64,000 nt of DNA from an uncultured Roseateles sp. (GTDB taxonomy: Bacteria; Pseudomonadota; Gammaproteobacteria; Burkholderiales; Burkholderiaceae_C). The notes under the pieces were generated by a model. That model was not told where the DNA came from and searched no databases. It saw only the letters and a program-made list of their open reading frames with translations. The stretch is taken from assembly GCF_963422335.1 (NCBI RefSeq), contig NZ_OY729424.1:3906001-3970000 (forward strand). The letters run 5' to 3'. Below, one piece after another: positions 27,603-36,890 of this stretch. Position 1 is the first letter of the stretch; each line of letters opens with the position of its first letter. Position numbers and translations under genes: made by a program.

Positions 27603-28625
27603 GTGGCCGCAACTCTTCCCGCTTCACCCTTCCCGCAGTCACACGACCGCGAGCGCACCGATCCCCTCGGTGAGCCGCCGGTGCAGCGCAAGGCCTCGCC
27701 CTGGGCCGACACCGTATTTTCGGTGCTGGCCCATGGCTCGGCCTGGCTGGTGCTGCTGTTGCTGTTGGGCATCGTCGGCTCGCTGCTGATCAGCGCCATG
27801 CCGGCGATCCGCGAATATGGCTTCAGCTTTCTGTGGCGCAGCGACTGGGACCCGGTGAAGAACCAGTACGGCGGCCTGGTGATGATTTACGGCACCTTGA
27901 TGACCTCGGTCATCGCGCTGCTGATCGCGGTGCCGGTGAGCTTCGGCATCGCGCTGTTCCTGACCGAGTTGTCACCGAACTGGCTGCGCCGGCCGCTGGG
28001 CATTGCCGTCGAGCTGCTGGCGGCCGTGCCGTCCATTGTCTACGGCATGTGGGGCCTGCTGGTGTTTGGCCCCATCCTGGCCACCTATGTGCAGCAGCCG
28101 CTGCAAAAGCTGCTGCATGGCGTGCCCTATCTGAGCCGCCTGGTCGAAGGCGCGCCGGTGGGCATAGGCATTTTCTCGGCCGGGGTGATCCTGGCCATCA
28201 TGATCATTCCCTACATCGCTGCGGTGATGCGCGATGTGTTCGAGACCACGCCGGCGATGCTGCGCGAATCGGCCTACGGCCTGGGCGCGACGACCTGGGA
28301 GGTGGTGTTCCGCGTCGTGCTGCCCTTCACCAAGGCCGGCGTCATCGGCGCCATCATGCTGGGCTTGGGCCGGGCACTGGGCGAGACCATGGCCATCACC
28401 TTCGTGATCGGCAATATGAACCAGCTCGACTCGCCGTCGCTGTTCGCCGCGGCCAACAGCATCACCTCGGCGCTGGCCAATGAGTTCGCCGAGGCCGAGG
28501 AGGGGCTGCACCAGGCCTCGCTGATCTATCTGGGCCTGATTCTGTTTTTCATCACCTTCGTTGTGTTGGCGCTGTCCAAGGTCTTGCTGGCACGGCTGAA
28601 GAAGGGTGAGGGGAGCCGCACATGA
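27603..28625 (+). CDS. pstC: Phosphate ABC transporter permease PstC
   Basis: One of two inner-membrane channel subunits of the Pst transporter, 340 residues. After a 35-residue cytoplasmic tail there are six hydrophobic spans, with the conserved LTELSPNWLRRPLGIAVELLAA and VPSIVYGMWGL blocks and the ATPase-contact EAA loop in RESAYGLGATTWEVVF. GTG at 27603 is supported by AGGACAGG just upstream. Its stop overlaps the pstA start as ATGA. Confidence 0.95.
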   Translation: MAATLPASPFPQSHDRERTDPLGEPPVQRKASPWADTVFSVLAHGSAWLVLLLLLGIVGSLLISAMPAIREYGFSFLWRSDWDPVKNQYGGLVMIYGTLMTSVIALLIAVPVSFGIALFLTELSPNWLRRPLGIAVELLAAVPSIVYGMWGLLVFGPILATYVQQPLQKLLHGVPYLSRLVEGAPVGIGIFSAGVILAIMIIPYIAAVMRDVFETTPAMLRESAYGLGATTWEVVFRVVLPFTKAGVIGAIMLGLGRALGETMAITFVIGNMNQLDSPSLFAAANSITSALANEFAEAEEGLHQASLIYLGLILFFITFVVLALSKVLLARLKKGEGSRT

Positions 28626-29488
28626 CCATTGCATCGTTGGACTCCAAACGCATGTCCATGCACATGCGCCGCAAGCGCATCAATGCGGTGGCGCTGACCC
28701 TGTCGCTGGGGGCCATGGCCTTCGGCCTGTTCTGGCTGATCTGGATTCTGTTCGAGACCTTCCGCCTGGGCCTGGGTGGCCTGTCGCTGGCGCTGTTCAC
28801 CGAGATGACGCCGCCGCCGATGTCGGAGACCGGTGGTCTGGCCAACGCGATCTTCGGTTCGCTGACGATGGTCGCCCTGGCCACCTTCGTGGGCACGCCG
28901 GTCGGCATCATGGCCGGCGTCTACCTGGCCGAGTACGGCCAGCGCACCTGGCTGGGCAGCACCACGCGCTTCATCAACGACATCCTGCTGTCGGCGCCCA
29001 GCATCGTCATCGGCCTGTTCATCTACGCGCTGGTGGTGGCCCGCTTCAAGGCCTTCTCAGGTCTGGCTGGCGTGCTGGCCCTGGCCCTGATCGTGATCCC
29101 GGTGGTGATACGCACGACCGAGACCATGCTGACCTTGATTCCGAACGCGATGCGTGAAGCGGCCTATGCGCTTGGCACGCCGAAGTGGCGGGTGATTTCC
29201 AACATCACCCTGAAATCGGCCCGCGCCGGCGTGGTCACCGGCATTCTGCTGGCCCTGGCCCGCATCTCGGGCGAGACTGCTCCGCTGCTGTTCACTGCGC
29301 TGTCCAACCAGTTCTGGAGCATGGACCTGAGCCAGCCCATGGCCAGCCTGCCGGTGACGATTTTCAAATTCGCGATGAGCCCCTACGAGAACTGGCAGAA
29401 GTTGGCCTGGGCCGGGGTGTTCCTGATCACCATGGGTGTGCTGGCTCTGAATATTGCCGCCCGCGTGATGTTCCGCAACAAGCACTGA
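28622..29488 (+). CDS. pstA: Phosphate ABC transporter permease PstA
   Basis: Second channel subunit of the Pst transporter, 288 residues. A short basic N-terminus (MHMRRKRINAVALTLSLG) precedes six membrane spans; family motifs include AEYGQRTWLG, LLSAPSIVIGLFIYAL and the EAA loop REAAYALGTPKWRVI. It is coupled to pstC by a 4-base overlap and followed by pstB after 23 bases. Confidence 0.95.
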   Translation: MTIASLDSKRMSMHMRRKRINAVALTLSLGAMAFGLFWLIWILFETFRLGLGGLSLALFTEMTPPPMSETGGLANAIFGSLTMVALATFVGTPVGIMAGVYLAEYGQRTWLGSTTRFINDILLSAPSIVIGLFIYALVVARFKAFSGLAGVLALALIVIPVVIRTTETMLTLIPNAMREAAYALGTPKWRVISNITLKSARAGVVTGILLALARISGETAPLLFTALSNQFWSMDLSQPMASLPVTIFKFAMSPYENWQKLAWAGVFLITMGVLALNIAARVMFRNKH

Positions 29489-29511
29489 CTGACAAGAAAC
29501 GAGGATCCCCG

Positions 29512-30297
29512 ATGGATGCCCATGTGAATGCTCCCGCTATCGTCGCGCCCAAGCTGTCGGTGCGGGACCTGAATTTCTATTACGGCAGCTTCCACGCGCT
29601 GAAGCACATCAACCTGGACATTCCGGAGAAGAAGGTCACTGCCTTCATTGGACCGTCCGGCTGCGGCAAGTCCACCCTGCTGCGCTGTTTCAACCGCATG
29701 TTCGCGCTCTACCCCGAGCAGCGCGCGGAAGGCCAGATCATGCTGGACGGCGAGAACATCCTGCAAAGCAAGCTGGATGTGAGCCTGATACGCGCCAAGG
29801 TCGGCATGGTGTTCCAGAAGCCGACGCCGTTCCCGATGTCGATCTACGACAACATCGCCTTTGGCGTGAAGCTGTTCGAGACCCTGCCGCGCGTCGAGAT
29901 GGACGAGCGCGTCGAATGGGCGCTGAAGAAGGCCGCGCTGTGGACCGAGGTCAAGGACAAGCTCAACCAGAGCGGCGCCAGCCTGTCCGGCGGCCAGCAG
30001 CAGCGCCTGTGCATTGCGCGCGGCATTGCCATCAAGCCCGAGGTCCTGCTGCTCGACGAACCCTGTTCGGCGCTGGACCCGATCTCGACCGGCAAGATCG
30101 AGGAACTGATCCACGAGCTGAAGAGCGACTACACGGTGCTGATCGTCACCCACAACATGCAGCAGGCGGCGCGCTGCTCGGACTACACCGCCTATATGTA
30201 CCTGGGCGATCTGATCGAGTTCGGACCGACCTCGGATCTGTTCATGAAACCCAAAAAGAAGGACACCGAGGACTACATCACTGGACGATTCGGTTGA
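29512..30297 (+). CDS. pstB: Phosphate ABC transporter ATPase PstB
   Basis: ATPase that powers phosphate import, 261 residues. Walker A is GPSGCGKS at 47-54, the PstB-specific QKPTPFPMSIYDNIAFG follows, the signature is LSGGQQQRLCIARGIA and Walker B is VLLLDEPCSALDP. The C-terminal YLGDLIEFGPT and IFTxP-like FMKPKKKDTEDYITGRFG end are family standard. ATG at 29512 has GAGGAT upstream. The same frame is open further 5' into pstA, but that part is not coding. phoU follows after 53 bases. Confidence 0.96.
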   Translation: MDAHVNAPAIVAPKLSVRDLNFYYGSFHALKHINLDIPEKKVTAFIGPSGCGKSTLLRCFNRMFALYPEQRAEGQIMLDGENILQSKLDVSLIRAKVGMVFQKPTPFPMSIYDNIAFGVKLFETLPRVEMDERVEWALKKAALWTEVKDKLNQSGASLSGGQQQRLCIARGIAIKPEVLLLDEPCSALDPISTGKIEELIHELKSDYTVLIVTHNMQQAARCSDYTAYMYLGDLIEFGPTSDLFMKPKKKDTEDYITGRFG

Positions 30298-30350
30298 ATC
30301 TGTCAGTCTGAGACCCTGGGCATCCAACACATCCGATCGGGAGAAAATTC

Positions 30351-31058
30351 ATGGTTGACAAGCATCTTTCCACCCAGTTCGACGCCGAATTGAGCGGTAT
30401 CTCCACCCGCGTGCTCGAGATGGGCGGGCTGGTCGAGTCTCAGGTGGTGCAGGCGATTGCCTCGCTGACCCAGTTCAACGGCGATCTGGCCAGCAGCGTG
30501 CTCAAGGTCGAGGAGCAGGTCAATGCAATGGAGATGGAGATCGACCGCGACCTCTCCAGCATCATTGCGCGCCGCCAGCCGACGGCCCGAGATCTGCGCC
30601 TGCTGATTGCGATCTCCAAGGCCATTGCCAATCTGGAGCGTGTGGGCGACGAGGCCGCCCGCGTGGCGCGCACCGTGCAGCGCCTGATGAATTCCGGCGT
30701 CTCGAGCCGGCTGCGACTGCCGATGGCCGATCTGGCCTTCGAGGCCGATCTGGCCACGGCCCAGCTGCGCAAGGCGCTGGATGCCTTTGCCCGGCTGGAT
30801 GTCGAGCGCGCGCTGGAGGTGCTGAAGCAGGATGACCAGATCGACAAGGAGTTCGACGGCCTGATGCGCAAGCTCATCACCTACATGATGGAAGACCCGC
30901 GCACCATCTCCAGCAGCATCGACATGATCTTCGTGGCCAAGGCGATCGAGCGTGTGGGCGACCATGCGAAGAACCTGGCCGAGGTCATCATCTACGTGGT
31001 CAAGGGCACCGATGTGCGTCACAACACGCCCGAGGCGGTTGAGACCATGGTTCGCTGA
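30351..31058 (+). CDS. phoU: Phosphate signalling regulator PhoU
   Basis: Cytoplasmic helical protein of 235 residues that links Pst transporter status to PhoR and keeps the Pho regulon off in high phosphate. It has two repeats of three helices each, with the conserved metal-binding stretches EEQVNAMEMEIDRD and KDDEIDKxxD-like KQDDQIDKEFDGL, and a conserved end in AIERVGDHAKNLAEVIIY. The N-terminus HLSTQFDAELSGI is typical. It lies between pstB and phoB in the operon. Confidence 0.95.
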   Translation: MVDKHLSTQFDAELSGISTRVLEMGGLVESQVVQAIASLTQFNGDLASSVLKVEEQVNAMEMEIDRDLSSIIARRQPTARDLRLLIAISKAIANLERVGDEAARVARTVQRLMNSGVSSRLRLPMADLAFEADLATAQLRKALDAFARLDVERALEVLKQDDQIDKEFDGLMRKLITYMMEDPRTISSSIDMIFVAKAIERVGDHAKNLAEVIIYVVKGTDVRHNTPEAVETMVR

Positions 31059-31091
31059 CCCCCACAATCCTTTTTCCCCGGAGTACAACGC

Positions 31092-31793
31092 ATGAGTCGC
31101 GTTCTAGTGGTTGAAGACGAATCGGCCATCGCCGAACTGATTTCCATCAATCTTCGCCACGCGGGTTTCGAGGTCACCATTGCGGCCACGGCCGACCAGG
31201 CGCAGTTCGAGGTGGACCGCGTGCTGCCCGAGTTGGTGGTGCTGGACTGGATGCTGCCCGGCCAGTCCGGCCTGGCCCTGGCACGCCAATGGCGCGGCCA
31301 GGCCCGCACCCGTGACCTGCCCATCATCATGCTCACTGCCCGCGCGGAGGAGACCGACAAGGTGTCGGGTCTTGACGCCGGTGCCGATGACTATCTGACC
31401 AAGCCCTTCTCGACCAACGAGTTGCTGGCCCGCATCCGCGCGGTGCTGCGCCGCAAGGCGCCCGAGGCGCTGGATTCGCTGGTCGAGGTCGGTGGCCTGA
31501 GCCTGGATCCGGGCACGCGCCGCGTGACACGGGAGGGTGTCGAGGTCAAGCTCGGGCCGACCGAGTTCCGCCTGCTGCATTTCTTCATGACCCACCCGGA
31601 ACGGGTGCACAGCCGCTCGCAGCTGCTGGACCGGGTCTGGGGCGACCATGTGTTCATCGAGGAGCGCACGGTGGACGTGCACGTCAAGCGCCTGCGCGGC
31701 GCGCTCGAGCCGGCGCAATGCCATCGCATGATTGAGACCGTGCGCGGGGCAGGCTATCGGCTGACCCAGCACGTCAGCGCCACTGCCGAATAA
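31092..31793 (+). CDS. phoB: Phosphate regulon response regulator PhoB
   Basis: DNA-binding response regulator of the OmpR/PhoB class, 233 residues. The receiver has VVEDE at the N-terminus, phosphoacceptor Asp52 in VVLDWMLPG, and the conserved Lys in DYLTKPFS. The C-terminal winged helix runs from VKLGPTEFRLLHFFM to RTVDVHVKRLRGAL. Phosphorylated PhoB should bind the box at 26421-26439 upstream of pstS. phoR follows after 17 bases. Confidence 0.96.
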   Translation: MSRVLVVEDESAIAELISINLRHAGFEVTIAATADQAQFEVDRVLPELVVLDWMLPGQSGLALARQWRGQARTRDLPIIMLTARAEETDKVSGLDAGADDYLTKPFSTNELLARIRAVLRRKAPEALDSLVEVGGLSLDPGTRRVTREGVEVKLGPTEFRLLHFFMTHPERVHSRSQLLDRVWGDHVFIEERTVDVHVKRLRGALEPAQCHRMIETVRGAGYRLTQHVSATAE

Positions 31794-31810
31794 ACTGCCC
31801 GGAAGCCTCT

Positions 31811-33142
31811 GTGAGCTGGTTTGCATCGCGTTTGTTTCTGGCGGCCTTTGCGGTCGCTCTTGGTGGTGTGTTCGGCATGTGGGCCGGTACGCTGTTGCGC
31901 ATTCCGCTGCTCAGTGCCGTGATGGGCGCGGCCATCAGCGTGGGCGTGCTGGTGGTGCTGGACGCGGTGCGTGGCCACCGCCTGATCCACTGGCTCAAGG
32001 GCTCGCAGCTGGAGGGGGCGCCCCGTGATGCCGGCCTTTGGGGCGAGCTGGCCTACCGCGTGGAGCGTCTGGTGCGCGACCGCGACAAGATCATTGCCCG
32101 CGAGCGCCTGCAGCTGGAGCAGTTCCTGTCGGCCATCGAGGCCTCGCCCAACGGCGTGCTGCTGCTCGACGCGCATGAGCACATCATCTGGTGCAACAAG
32201 GTTGCGGCCGACCACTTCTCGCTCGATCCGCTGCGCGACCGCCAGCAGCGCATCACCAATCTCGTGCGCTTTCCGGCCTTCGTCGCCCACCTGCAATCGG
32301 GTCGCCATGACGACACCTTGCTGCTGAACAATGCGCGCGGGCCCGGCACCTTGTCGGTCATCCTGCGCAGCTTTGGCGAGGGCATGCGCCTGGTGCTGTC
32401 GCAGGACGTCACCGAGCGCGAGCGCTCCGAGTCCATGCGGCGCGATTTCGTTGCCAATGTCTCGCACGAGATCCGCACGCCGCTGACGGTGCTCGCCGGT
32501 TTCATCGAGACCATGGATTCGCTGCCGCTGACCGAAGTCGAACGCAAGCGTGTGCTGGTGCTGATGACCCAGCAGACGCAGCGCATGCAGACCCTGGTCA
32601 GCGACCTGCTGACCCTGGCACAGCTGGAGGGCAGCCCACGCCCCGGCGCCGACAGCTGGGTGTCGGTCGAGGCCCTGCTCAAGCGCGTGTCCGCGGATGG
32701 CCAGGCCCTGTCGGCCGGCCGCCATGTGCTCAAGGTCAGGATCAGCGGCCCGGCTCAGCTGGCCGGCCAGGAGTCCGAGTTGTTCAGCGCCATGGCCAAT
32801 CTGGTCAACAACGCGGTGCGCTACACGCCCGAGGGCGGGCAGATCGACATCGCCTGGGCCGTGCATGACGATGGCTCGGCCGAATTGAGCGTGTCCGATA
32901 CCGGCCTGGGCATCTCGCGCGAGCACATACCTCGGCTGACCGAGCGCTTCTATCGCGTCGATGGCAGCCGCTCGCGGGAAACCGGCGGCACCGGCCTGGG
33001 CCTGTCCATTGTCAAGCACGTGGCCCAGCGCCATGGCGGCGAACTCGACATCCAGAGCGAACCTGGCAAGGGCTCGCGCTTCCGGCTGATGTTCCCGGCC
33101 GCGCGGGTGCGCGCCCTGGCGGCCGAGCCGGTGGCGGCCTGA
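31811..33142 (+). CDS. phoR: Phosphate regulon sensor histidine kinase PhoR
   Basis: Inner-membrane kinase of 443 residues partnering PhoB. It has two N-terminal membrane spans (about 5-25 and 30-52), a charged linker, a PAS domain (LSAIEASPNGVLLLDAHEHI to about 200), the phosphoacceptor His219 in ANVSHEIRTPLTVLAGF, N box NLVNNAVRYTPEGG, G1 DTGLGI and G2 GGTGLGLSIVKH. No large periplasmic domain is present, as usual for PhoR, which senses through PstSCAB-PhoU. The start is GTG at 31811 with GGAAG upstream. It converges with the next gene, leaving 6 bases. Confidence 0.95.
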   Translation: MSWFASRLFLAAFAVALGGVFGMWAGTLLRIPLLSAVMGAAISVGVLVVLDAVRGHRLIHWLKGSQLEGAPRDAGLWGELAYRVERLVRDRDKIIARERLQLEQFLSAIEASPNGVLLLDAHEHIIWCNKVAADHFSLDPLRDRQQRITNLVRFPAFVAHLQSGRHDDTLLLNNARGPGTLSVILRSFGEGMRLVLSQDVTERERSESMRRDFVANVSHEIRTPLTVLAGFIETMDSLPLTEVERKRVLVLMTQQTQRMQTLVSDLLTLAQLEGSPRPGADSWVSVEALLKRVSADGQALSAGRHVLKVRISGPAQLAGQESELFSAMANLVNNAVRYTPEGGQIDIAWAVHDDGSAELSVSDTGLGISREHIPRLTERFYRVDGSRSRETGGTGLGLSIVKHVAQRHGGELDIQSEPGKGSRFRLMFPAARVRALAAEPVAA

Positions 33143-33148
33143 CGGGCC

Positions 33149-34810
33149 TTACAGCCGCTTGTAAAGCAGCGTGTAGGCCTGCTTGTCGCTGGGTCTGCGC
33201 AACTGGGCGATCGGCTGCCAGCCGGCCAGCGCGGGCACCGAGGGGCCCACGCTTTGCTGCACCAGATAGTCGCAGCGGCTCTGAGCCAGCGGCGTGACGC
33301 CATCGATATGCCAGGACCAGTTGCTTTGCAGCTCCATTGCCGCCAGATGCGGCAGCGACACGCCGGGCGCGGCCAGGCAGTTGATCTGCGCGGGCAGGGC
33401 GGCCTGCAGCCGCTCGGTCAGGGGCCGGTTGCTGCGCACATAGTCCAGCAGCGGCAGCCACAGCGTCATCAGCAGCAGCCAGCACAGGGCCACGCCGCCG
33501 GCCGGCAGCACCAGGCTCTTCCAAAGCGCATGCTGGTGCTTGGCGGTGCGCCAGCGCACCAGCCACATCCAGGCCAGGGTGGCGGCCGTGGCGAAGACCA
33601 GGGCCACCACGCCGAACTGCGGCTCGAAGCCCACATACAGCCGTTGCAGGCCGCGCAGCGCCCAGGCCGGGCTGCCGGTGTGCATGCCGCTGTAGTACAG
33701 CCAACCGACCAGCGCACAGGCCGAGAAGAAGAACACCGAGAACCAGTCCACGGCCGCTGCCACGCTGCGGCGCAGCGTGGGCAGGGCGAAGGTGGCCAGC
33801 ACGGCCAGAGGGGGCAGGGCCAGCAGCAGCGCCCGGTCCGAGCCATTCATCATCAGGCTGGTGGCAGAGCCGACCAGCACGCACATCGCCGGCACCAGGA
33901 TGTGGCGGCGCTGCCAGTGGCTGCGCCAGCGCCACAGCGTCCAGGCGGCCAGCGGCCAGGCCGGCCAGGCGAACCAGGCCGTCATCGTGAGCATCTGCTG
34001 GGCCAGGTCCAGCGCCGATACCGGAACCGCCACGCGCCAGCGCCAGGCGCCCGTGGCCCAGGCCGCCAGGGCCGCCAGCAGGGCAGCGCCCAGCAGCCAG
34101 GCGACCATGCGGTGCACCTCGTCATAGCTGGAGCGAAAACAGATCAGCGCACCCAGCAGGCCCAGGGCCACGGCCACCGCCGGCGCACCGCTGACGGCCA
34201 GCACCGGCAGCGCCAGCATCACCGCCAGCCGGGCCTTGGCGGGCTTGAACGGCGCGGCGGCCAGGCCGTAGAGCAGCAGGGTAGCGGCCAGCAGCTGGGC
34301 CAGCTCGGGCGTCGTTTCATGGCCCAGCTGCAGCAGGCCCAGGCTCGCGATCAGGGCCAGCAGCGAGCCATCGGCCAGCGCCCGCGCATAGTCGATTGCA
34401 TGGGCCTCACCACCGAAGGCGAAGGCGACCGGCTGGGCGGCGTCGGTGCGGGCCAGATGGAAGCTGCTGTACCAGGTCAGCATCAGCACGCCGACCAGGG
34501 CCAGGCCGAAGGGCAGTCGGGCGGCAAAGGCGGCATCGGCGAAAGGCATCGCCTTGATGAACAGTGCACCGATCCAGTAGGGCAGCAAGGCGCCCTCGGC
34601 AGGTATGCCGGCAATCGTCGGGTGCCACCAGGAGGCCAGACCCTTGGCGATGCTGGCCATATAGCCGAAGGCGGTGACGTCGGCATTGCGCCAGGGCGCG
34701 CGTCCGAACAGGCCGGGCAGCACATAGGCCGCGCAAAACAGTATCAGGGCCAGGCGCGGCAGCCGCGTGGCGCTGCGCTCGGTGGCGATGGCAGGGGTGG
34801 GGAGATTCAC
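33149..34810 (-). CDS. GT-C / ArnT-like membrane glycosyltransferase family protein
   Basis: A 553-residue polytopic membrane protein with about 11-12 hydrophobic spans. The first external loop, PWRNADVTAFGYMASIAKG with the acidic residue in NADV, followed by WWHPTIAGIPAEGALLPYWIG, resembles the catalytic loop of ArnT-type lipid-linked sugar transferases. The C-terminal 100 residues form a soluble periplasmic-looking domain ending in YTLLYKRL. Relatives transfer aminoarabinose or other sugars from polyprenyl phosphate to lipid A or proteins; the donor and acceptor here are unknown. It stands alone, convergent with phoR. A role in envelope change under phosphate stress is only a guess from proximity. 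Confidence 0.72.
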   Translation of the reverse strand: MNLPTPAIATERSATRLPRLALILFCAAYVLPGLFGRAPWRNADVTAFGYMASIAKGLASWWHPTIAGIPAEGALLPYWIGALFIKAMPFADAAFAARLPFGLALVGVLMLTWYSSFHLARTDAAQPVAFAFGGEAHAIDYARALADGSLLALIASLGLLQLGHETTPELAQLLAATLLLYGLAAAPFKPAKARLAVMLALPVLAVSGAPAVAVALGLLGALICFRSSYDEVHRMVAWLLGAALLAALAAWATGAWRWRVAVPVSALDLAQQMLTMTAWFAWPAWPLAAWTLWRWRSHWQRRHILVPAMCVLVGSATSLMMNGSDRALLLALPPLAVLATFALPTLRRSVAAAVDWFSVFFFSACALVGWLYYSGMHTGSPAWALRGLQRLYVGFEPQFGVVALVFATAATLAWMWLVRWRTAKHQHALWKSLVLPAGGVALCWLLLMTLWLPLLDYVRSNRPLTERLQAALPAQINCLAAPGVSLPHLAAMELQSNWSWHIDGVTPLAQSRCDYLVQQSVGPSVPALAGWQPIAQLRRPSDKQAYTLLYKRL

Positions 34811-34875
34811 GCAGTCGGCTTGTGGGCTGTGGTTCTTGTCAGTGCGGGATCATGCCGCAATCCGGGGCGGAAATG

Positions 34876-34899
34876 AAAAAAGGCAGCCTGAGCTGCCTT
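34876..34899 (-). terminator. Rho-independent terminator of rpmE2
   Basis: Read on the minus strand, AAGGCAGC / GCTGCCTT (34899-34892, 34887-34880) with a 4-base loop is followed by a T run (complement of the A run at 34876-34881). It lies 22 bases past the rpmE2 stop. Confidence 0.85.
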
Positions 34900-34921
34900 C
34901 TTGGTACAAGTCCTGCCAGTC

Positions 34922-35188
34922 TTACTTCTTGACGGCGGCGCCGATGCGCGTGAACTTGTTGCGGAACTTCTCAACGCGACCACCCAGCGAGTCGATGCTC
35001 TTCTGCGTGCCGGTGTAGAACGGGTGCGATTCGCTGGTGGTTTCCAGCTTGAACAACGGCAGTTCGCGGCCGTCTTCCATCTTCACCATTTCTTTGGTCT
35101 GTGCGCAGGAACGCGTCACAAACTTGAAACCGTTGGACAGGTCCACGAAGCAGATGTCGCGGTAGTTGGGGTGAATGCCGTCTTTCAT
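34922..35188 (-). CDS. rpmE2: 50S ribosomal protein L31 type B
   Basis: Ribosomal protein of 88 residues. It begins MKDGIHPNYRDICFVDLSNGF and has the type B features TRSCAQTKEM and SHPFYTGTQKSIDS. The four-cysteine zinc site of type A L31 is absent, so this is the zinc-independent form. In many bacteria the type B paralog is induced in zinc limitation (Zur), but in several betaproteobacteria it is the only L31, so regulation cannot be presumed. The start has GAGGCTCC upstream on the minus strand. It is monocistronic with its own terminator. Confidence 0.95.
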   Translation of the reverse strand: MKDGIHPNYRDICFVDLSNGFKFVTRSCAQTKEMVKMEDGRELPLFKLETTSESHPFYTGTQKSIDSLGGRVEKFRNKFTRIGAAVKK

Positions 35189-35348
35189 GGGGAGCCTCTC
35201 GCTTGTTTCGCGCTGACGTGCCGGGAGCCTTGCCGCACCATGCGACGCACTTTCCGACAGCGGAAAAACGCGGATTATATATTGTTTTTTGGCGCCCGAA
35301 CCCGGGCACCGCTGGTGCGCGGGTTTCGCGCACCTGGAGCCACCGAAA

Positions 35349-36611
35349 TCAACCGCCTCTTCGCATCATGTCGAAGAAGTCGATATTGCTCTTGGTGGAC
35401 TTCATCTTGTCGAGCACGAACTCCATCGCCTCGATCTCGTCCATCGGGTACAGCAGCTTGCGCAGAATCCAGGTCTTTTGCAGGATCTCGGGCTTGAGCA
35501 GCAGTTCTTCGCGGCGCGTGCCCGACTTGTTGATCAGGATGGACGGATAGACGCGCTTCTCGGCCATGCGGCGATCCAGATGGATTTCGCAGTTGCCGGT
35601 GCCCTTGAATTCTTCGTAGATCACCTCGTCCATGCGGCTGCCGGTGTCGATCAGCGCCGTGCCTATGATGGTCAGCGAGCCGCCTTCTTCGACATTGCGG
35701 GCCGCGCCGAAGAAGCGCTTGGGGCGCTGCAGCGCATTGGCATCCACACCACCGGTCAGCACCTTGCCCGACGAGGGCAGCACATTGTTGTAGGCACGGG
35801 CCAGGCGGGTGATCGAGTCCAGCAGGATGACCACGTCGCGCTTCAGCTCGACCAGGCGCTTGGCGCGCTCGATCACCATCTCGGCGACCTGCACGTGGCG
35901 GGCGGCCGGCTCGTCGAAGGTCGAGCTGATGACCTCGCCGCGCACGGTGCGCAGCATTTCGGTCACTTCCTCGGGCCGCTCGTCGACCAGCAGCACGATC
36001 AGATAGACCTCGGGGTGGTTGGCAACGATGGCATGGGCCAGCTGCTGCATCATCACCGTCTTGCCGGTCTTGGGTTGGGCCACCAGCAGGGCGCGCTGGC
36101 CCTTGCCGATGGGCGCCACCAGATCGATGATGCGGCCGGTGATGTTCTCGTCGCTCTTGATGTCGCGCTCGAGCTTGAACTGCTCCTTGGGGAACAAGGG
36201 CGTCAAGTTCTCGAACATGATCTTGTTCTTGCTCTCCTCGGGCGTCAGCTCGTTGACGCGGTCGACCTTGACCAGGGCGAAATAGCGTTCGCCGTCCTTG
36301 GGCACGCGCACCTCGCCCTCGACCATGTCGCCGGTGTGCAGATTGAAGCGGCGGATCTGGCTGGGGCTGAGGTAGATGTCGTCGGTCGAGGCCATATAGC
36401 TGGCGTCGGGCGAGCGCAGGAAGCCGAAGCCGTCAGGCAGCACCTCCAGCACGCCGTCGCCGAACACCTGCTCCCCGCCTTTGGCGCGCTTTTTCATGAT
36501 CGCGAACATCAGCTCCTGCTTGCGCAGTCGAGCGACGTTGTCGATCTCCAGTGCCTCGCCCATCTTGATGAGCTCGGATACGTGGAGCGCTTTTAGTTCT
36601 GAAAGATGCAT
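35349..36611 (-). CDS. rho: Transcription termination factor Rho
   Basis: Hexameric RNA helicase that ends transcription, 420 residues as usual. The N-terminal helix bundle (MHLSELKALHVSELIKMGE) and the cold-shock-like RNA-binding domain with GFGFLRSPDASY and DIYLSPSQIRRF are followed by the ATPase core: Walker A AQPKTGKT near residue 180, Walker B VVILLDSITRLARAYN and the R loop region TGTGNCEIHLDR-like GTGNCEIHLDRRMAEKR. AGGGTG lies 7 bases before ATG 36611 on the minus strand. trxA lies upstream on the same strand, as in E. coli and many betaproteobacteria, with a 279-base gap that holds no recognised gene. Confidence 0.97.
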   Translation of the reverse strand: MHLSELKALHVSELIKMGEALEIDNVARLRKQELMFAIMKKRAKGGEQVFGDGVLEVLPDGFGFLRSPDASYMASTDDIYLSPSQIRRFNLHTGDMVEGEVRVPKDGERYFALVKVDRVNELTPEESKNKIMFENLTPLFPKEQFKLERDIKSDENITGRIIDLVAPIGKGQRALLVAQPKTGKTVMMQQLAHAIVANHPEVYLIVLLVDERPEEVTEMLRTVRGEVISSTFDEPAARHVQVAEMVIERAKRLVELKRDVVILLDSITRLARAYNNVLPSSGKVLTGGVDANALQRPKRFFGAARNVEEGGSLTIIGTALIDTGSRMDEVIYEEFKGTGNCEIHLDRRMAEKRVYPSILINKSGTRREELLLKPEILQKTWILRKLLYPMDEIEAMEFVLDKMKSTKSNIDFFDMMRRGG

Positions 36612-36890
36612 GGGTTAACACCCTGTAGGTCGTCGAAGTCCCTGCCAAGGGTCTTCAACGGAAAACATCGGCTGCGACTCGCGGCACGGCGGGATTGCCG
36701 GCTGCGAGGGCTCGCGAACGTCACAAAGGCCGTTCAAGCGCAGGGCTTGCGAACGATGAACTGAAAAACGTTGGAGCTTTAGGCCGAGTCCACGCGCCGA
36801 AATCGGGCGTGGTGGCAGAACTTTGCTGGGCCGCCAGGGCCGGCCGATCGTCTGGATCGTCTGCGGCAGCCCGGGCGGCTTTGGAGCTGA

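Noticed and set aside
34922..35188. Zur-controlled zinc stress element for L31 type B
   Set aside because: Type B L31 is often Zur-regulated, but no convincing Zur palindrome was found in the 160 bases upstream, and many betaproteobacteria carry this form as their only L31.
36612..36890. Possible small gene or attenuator between trxA and rho
   Set aside because: Near-repeats of CGAACG occur, but no stable hairpin with a T run and no coding frame with a ribosome site was found; it most likely holds the rho promoter and leader.
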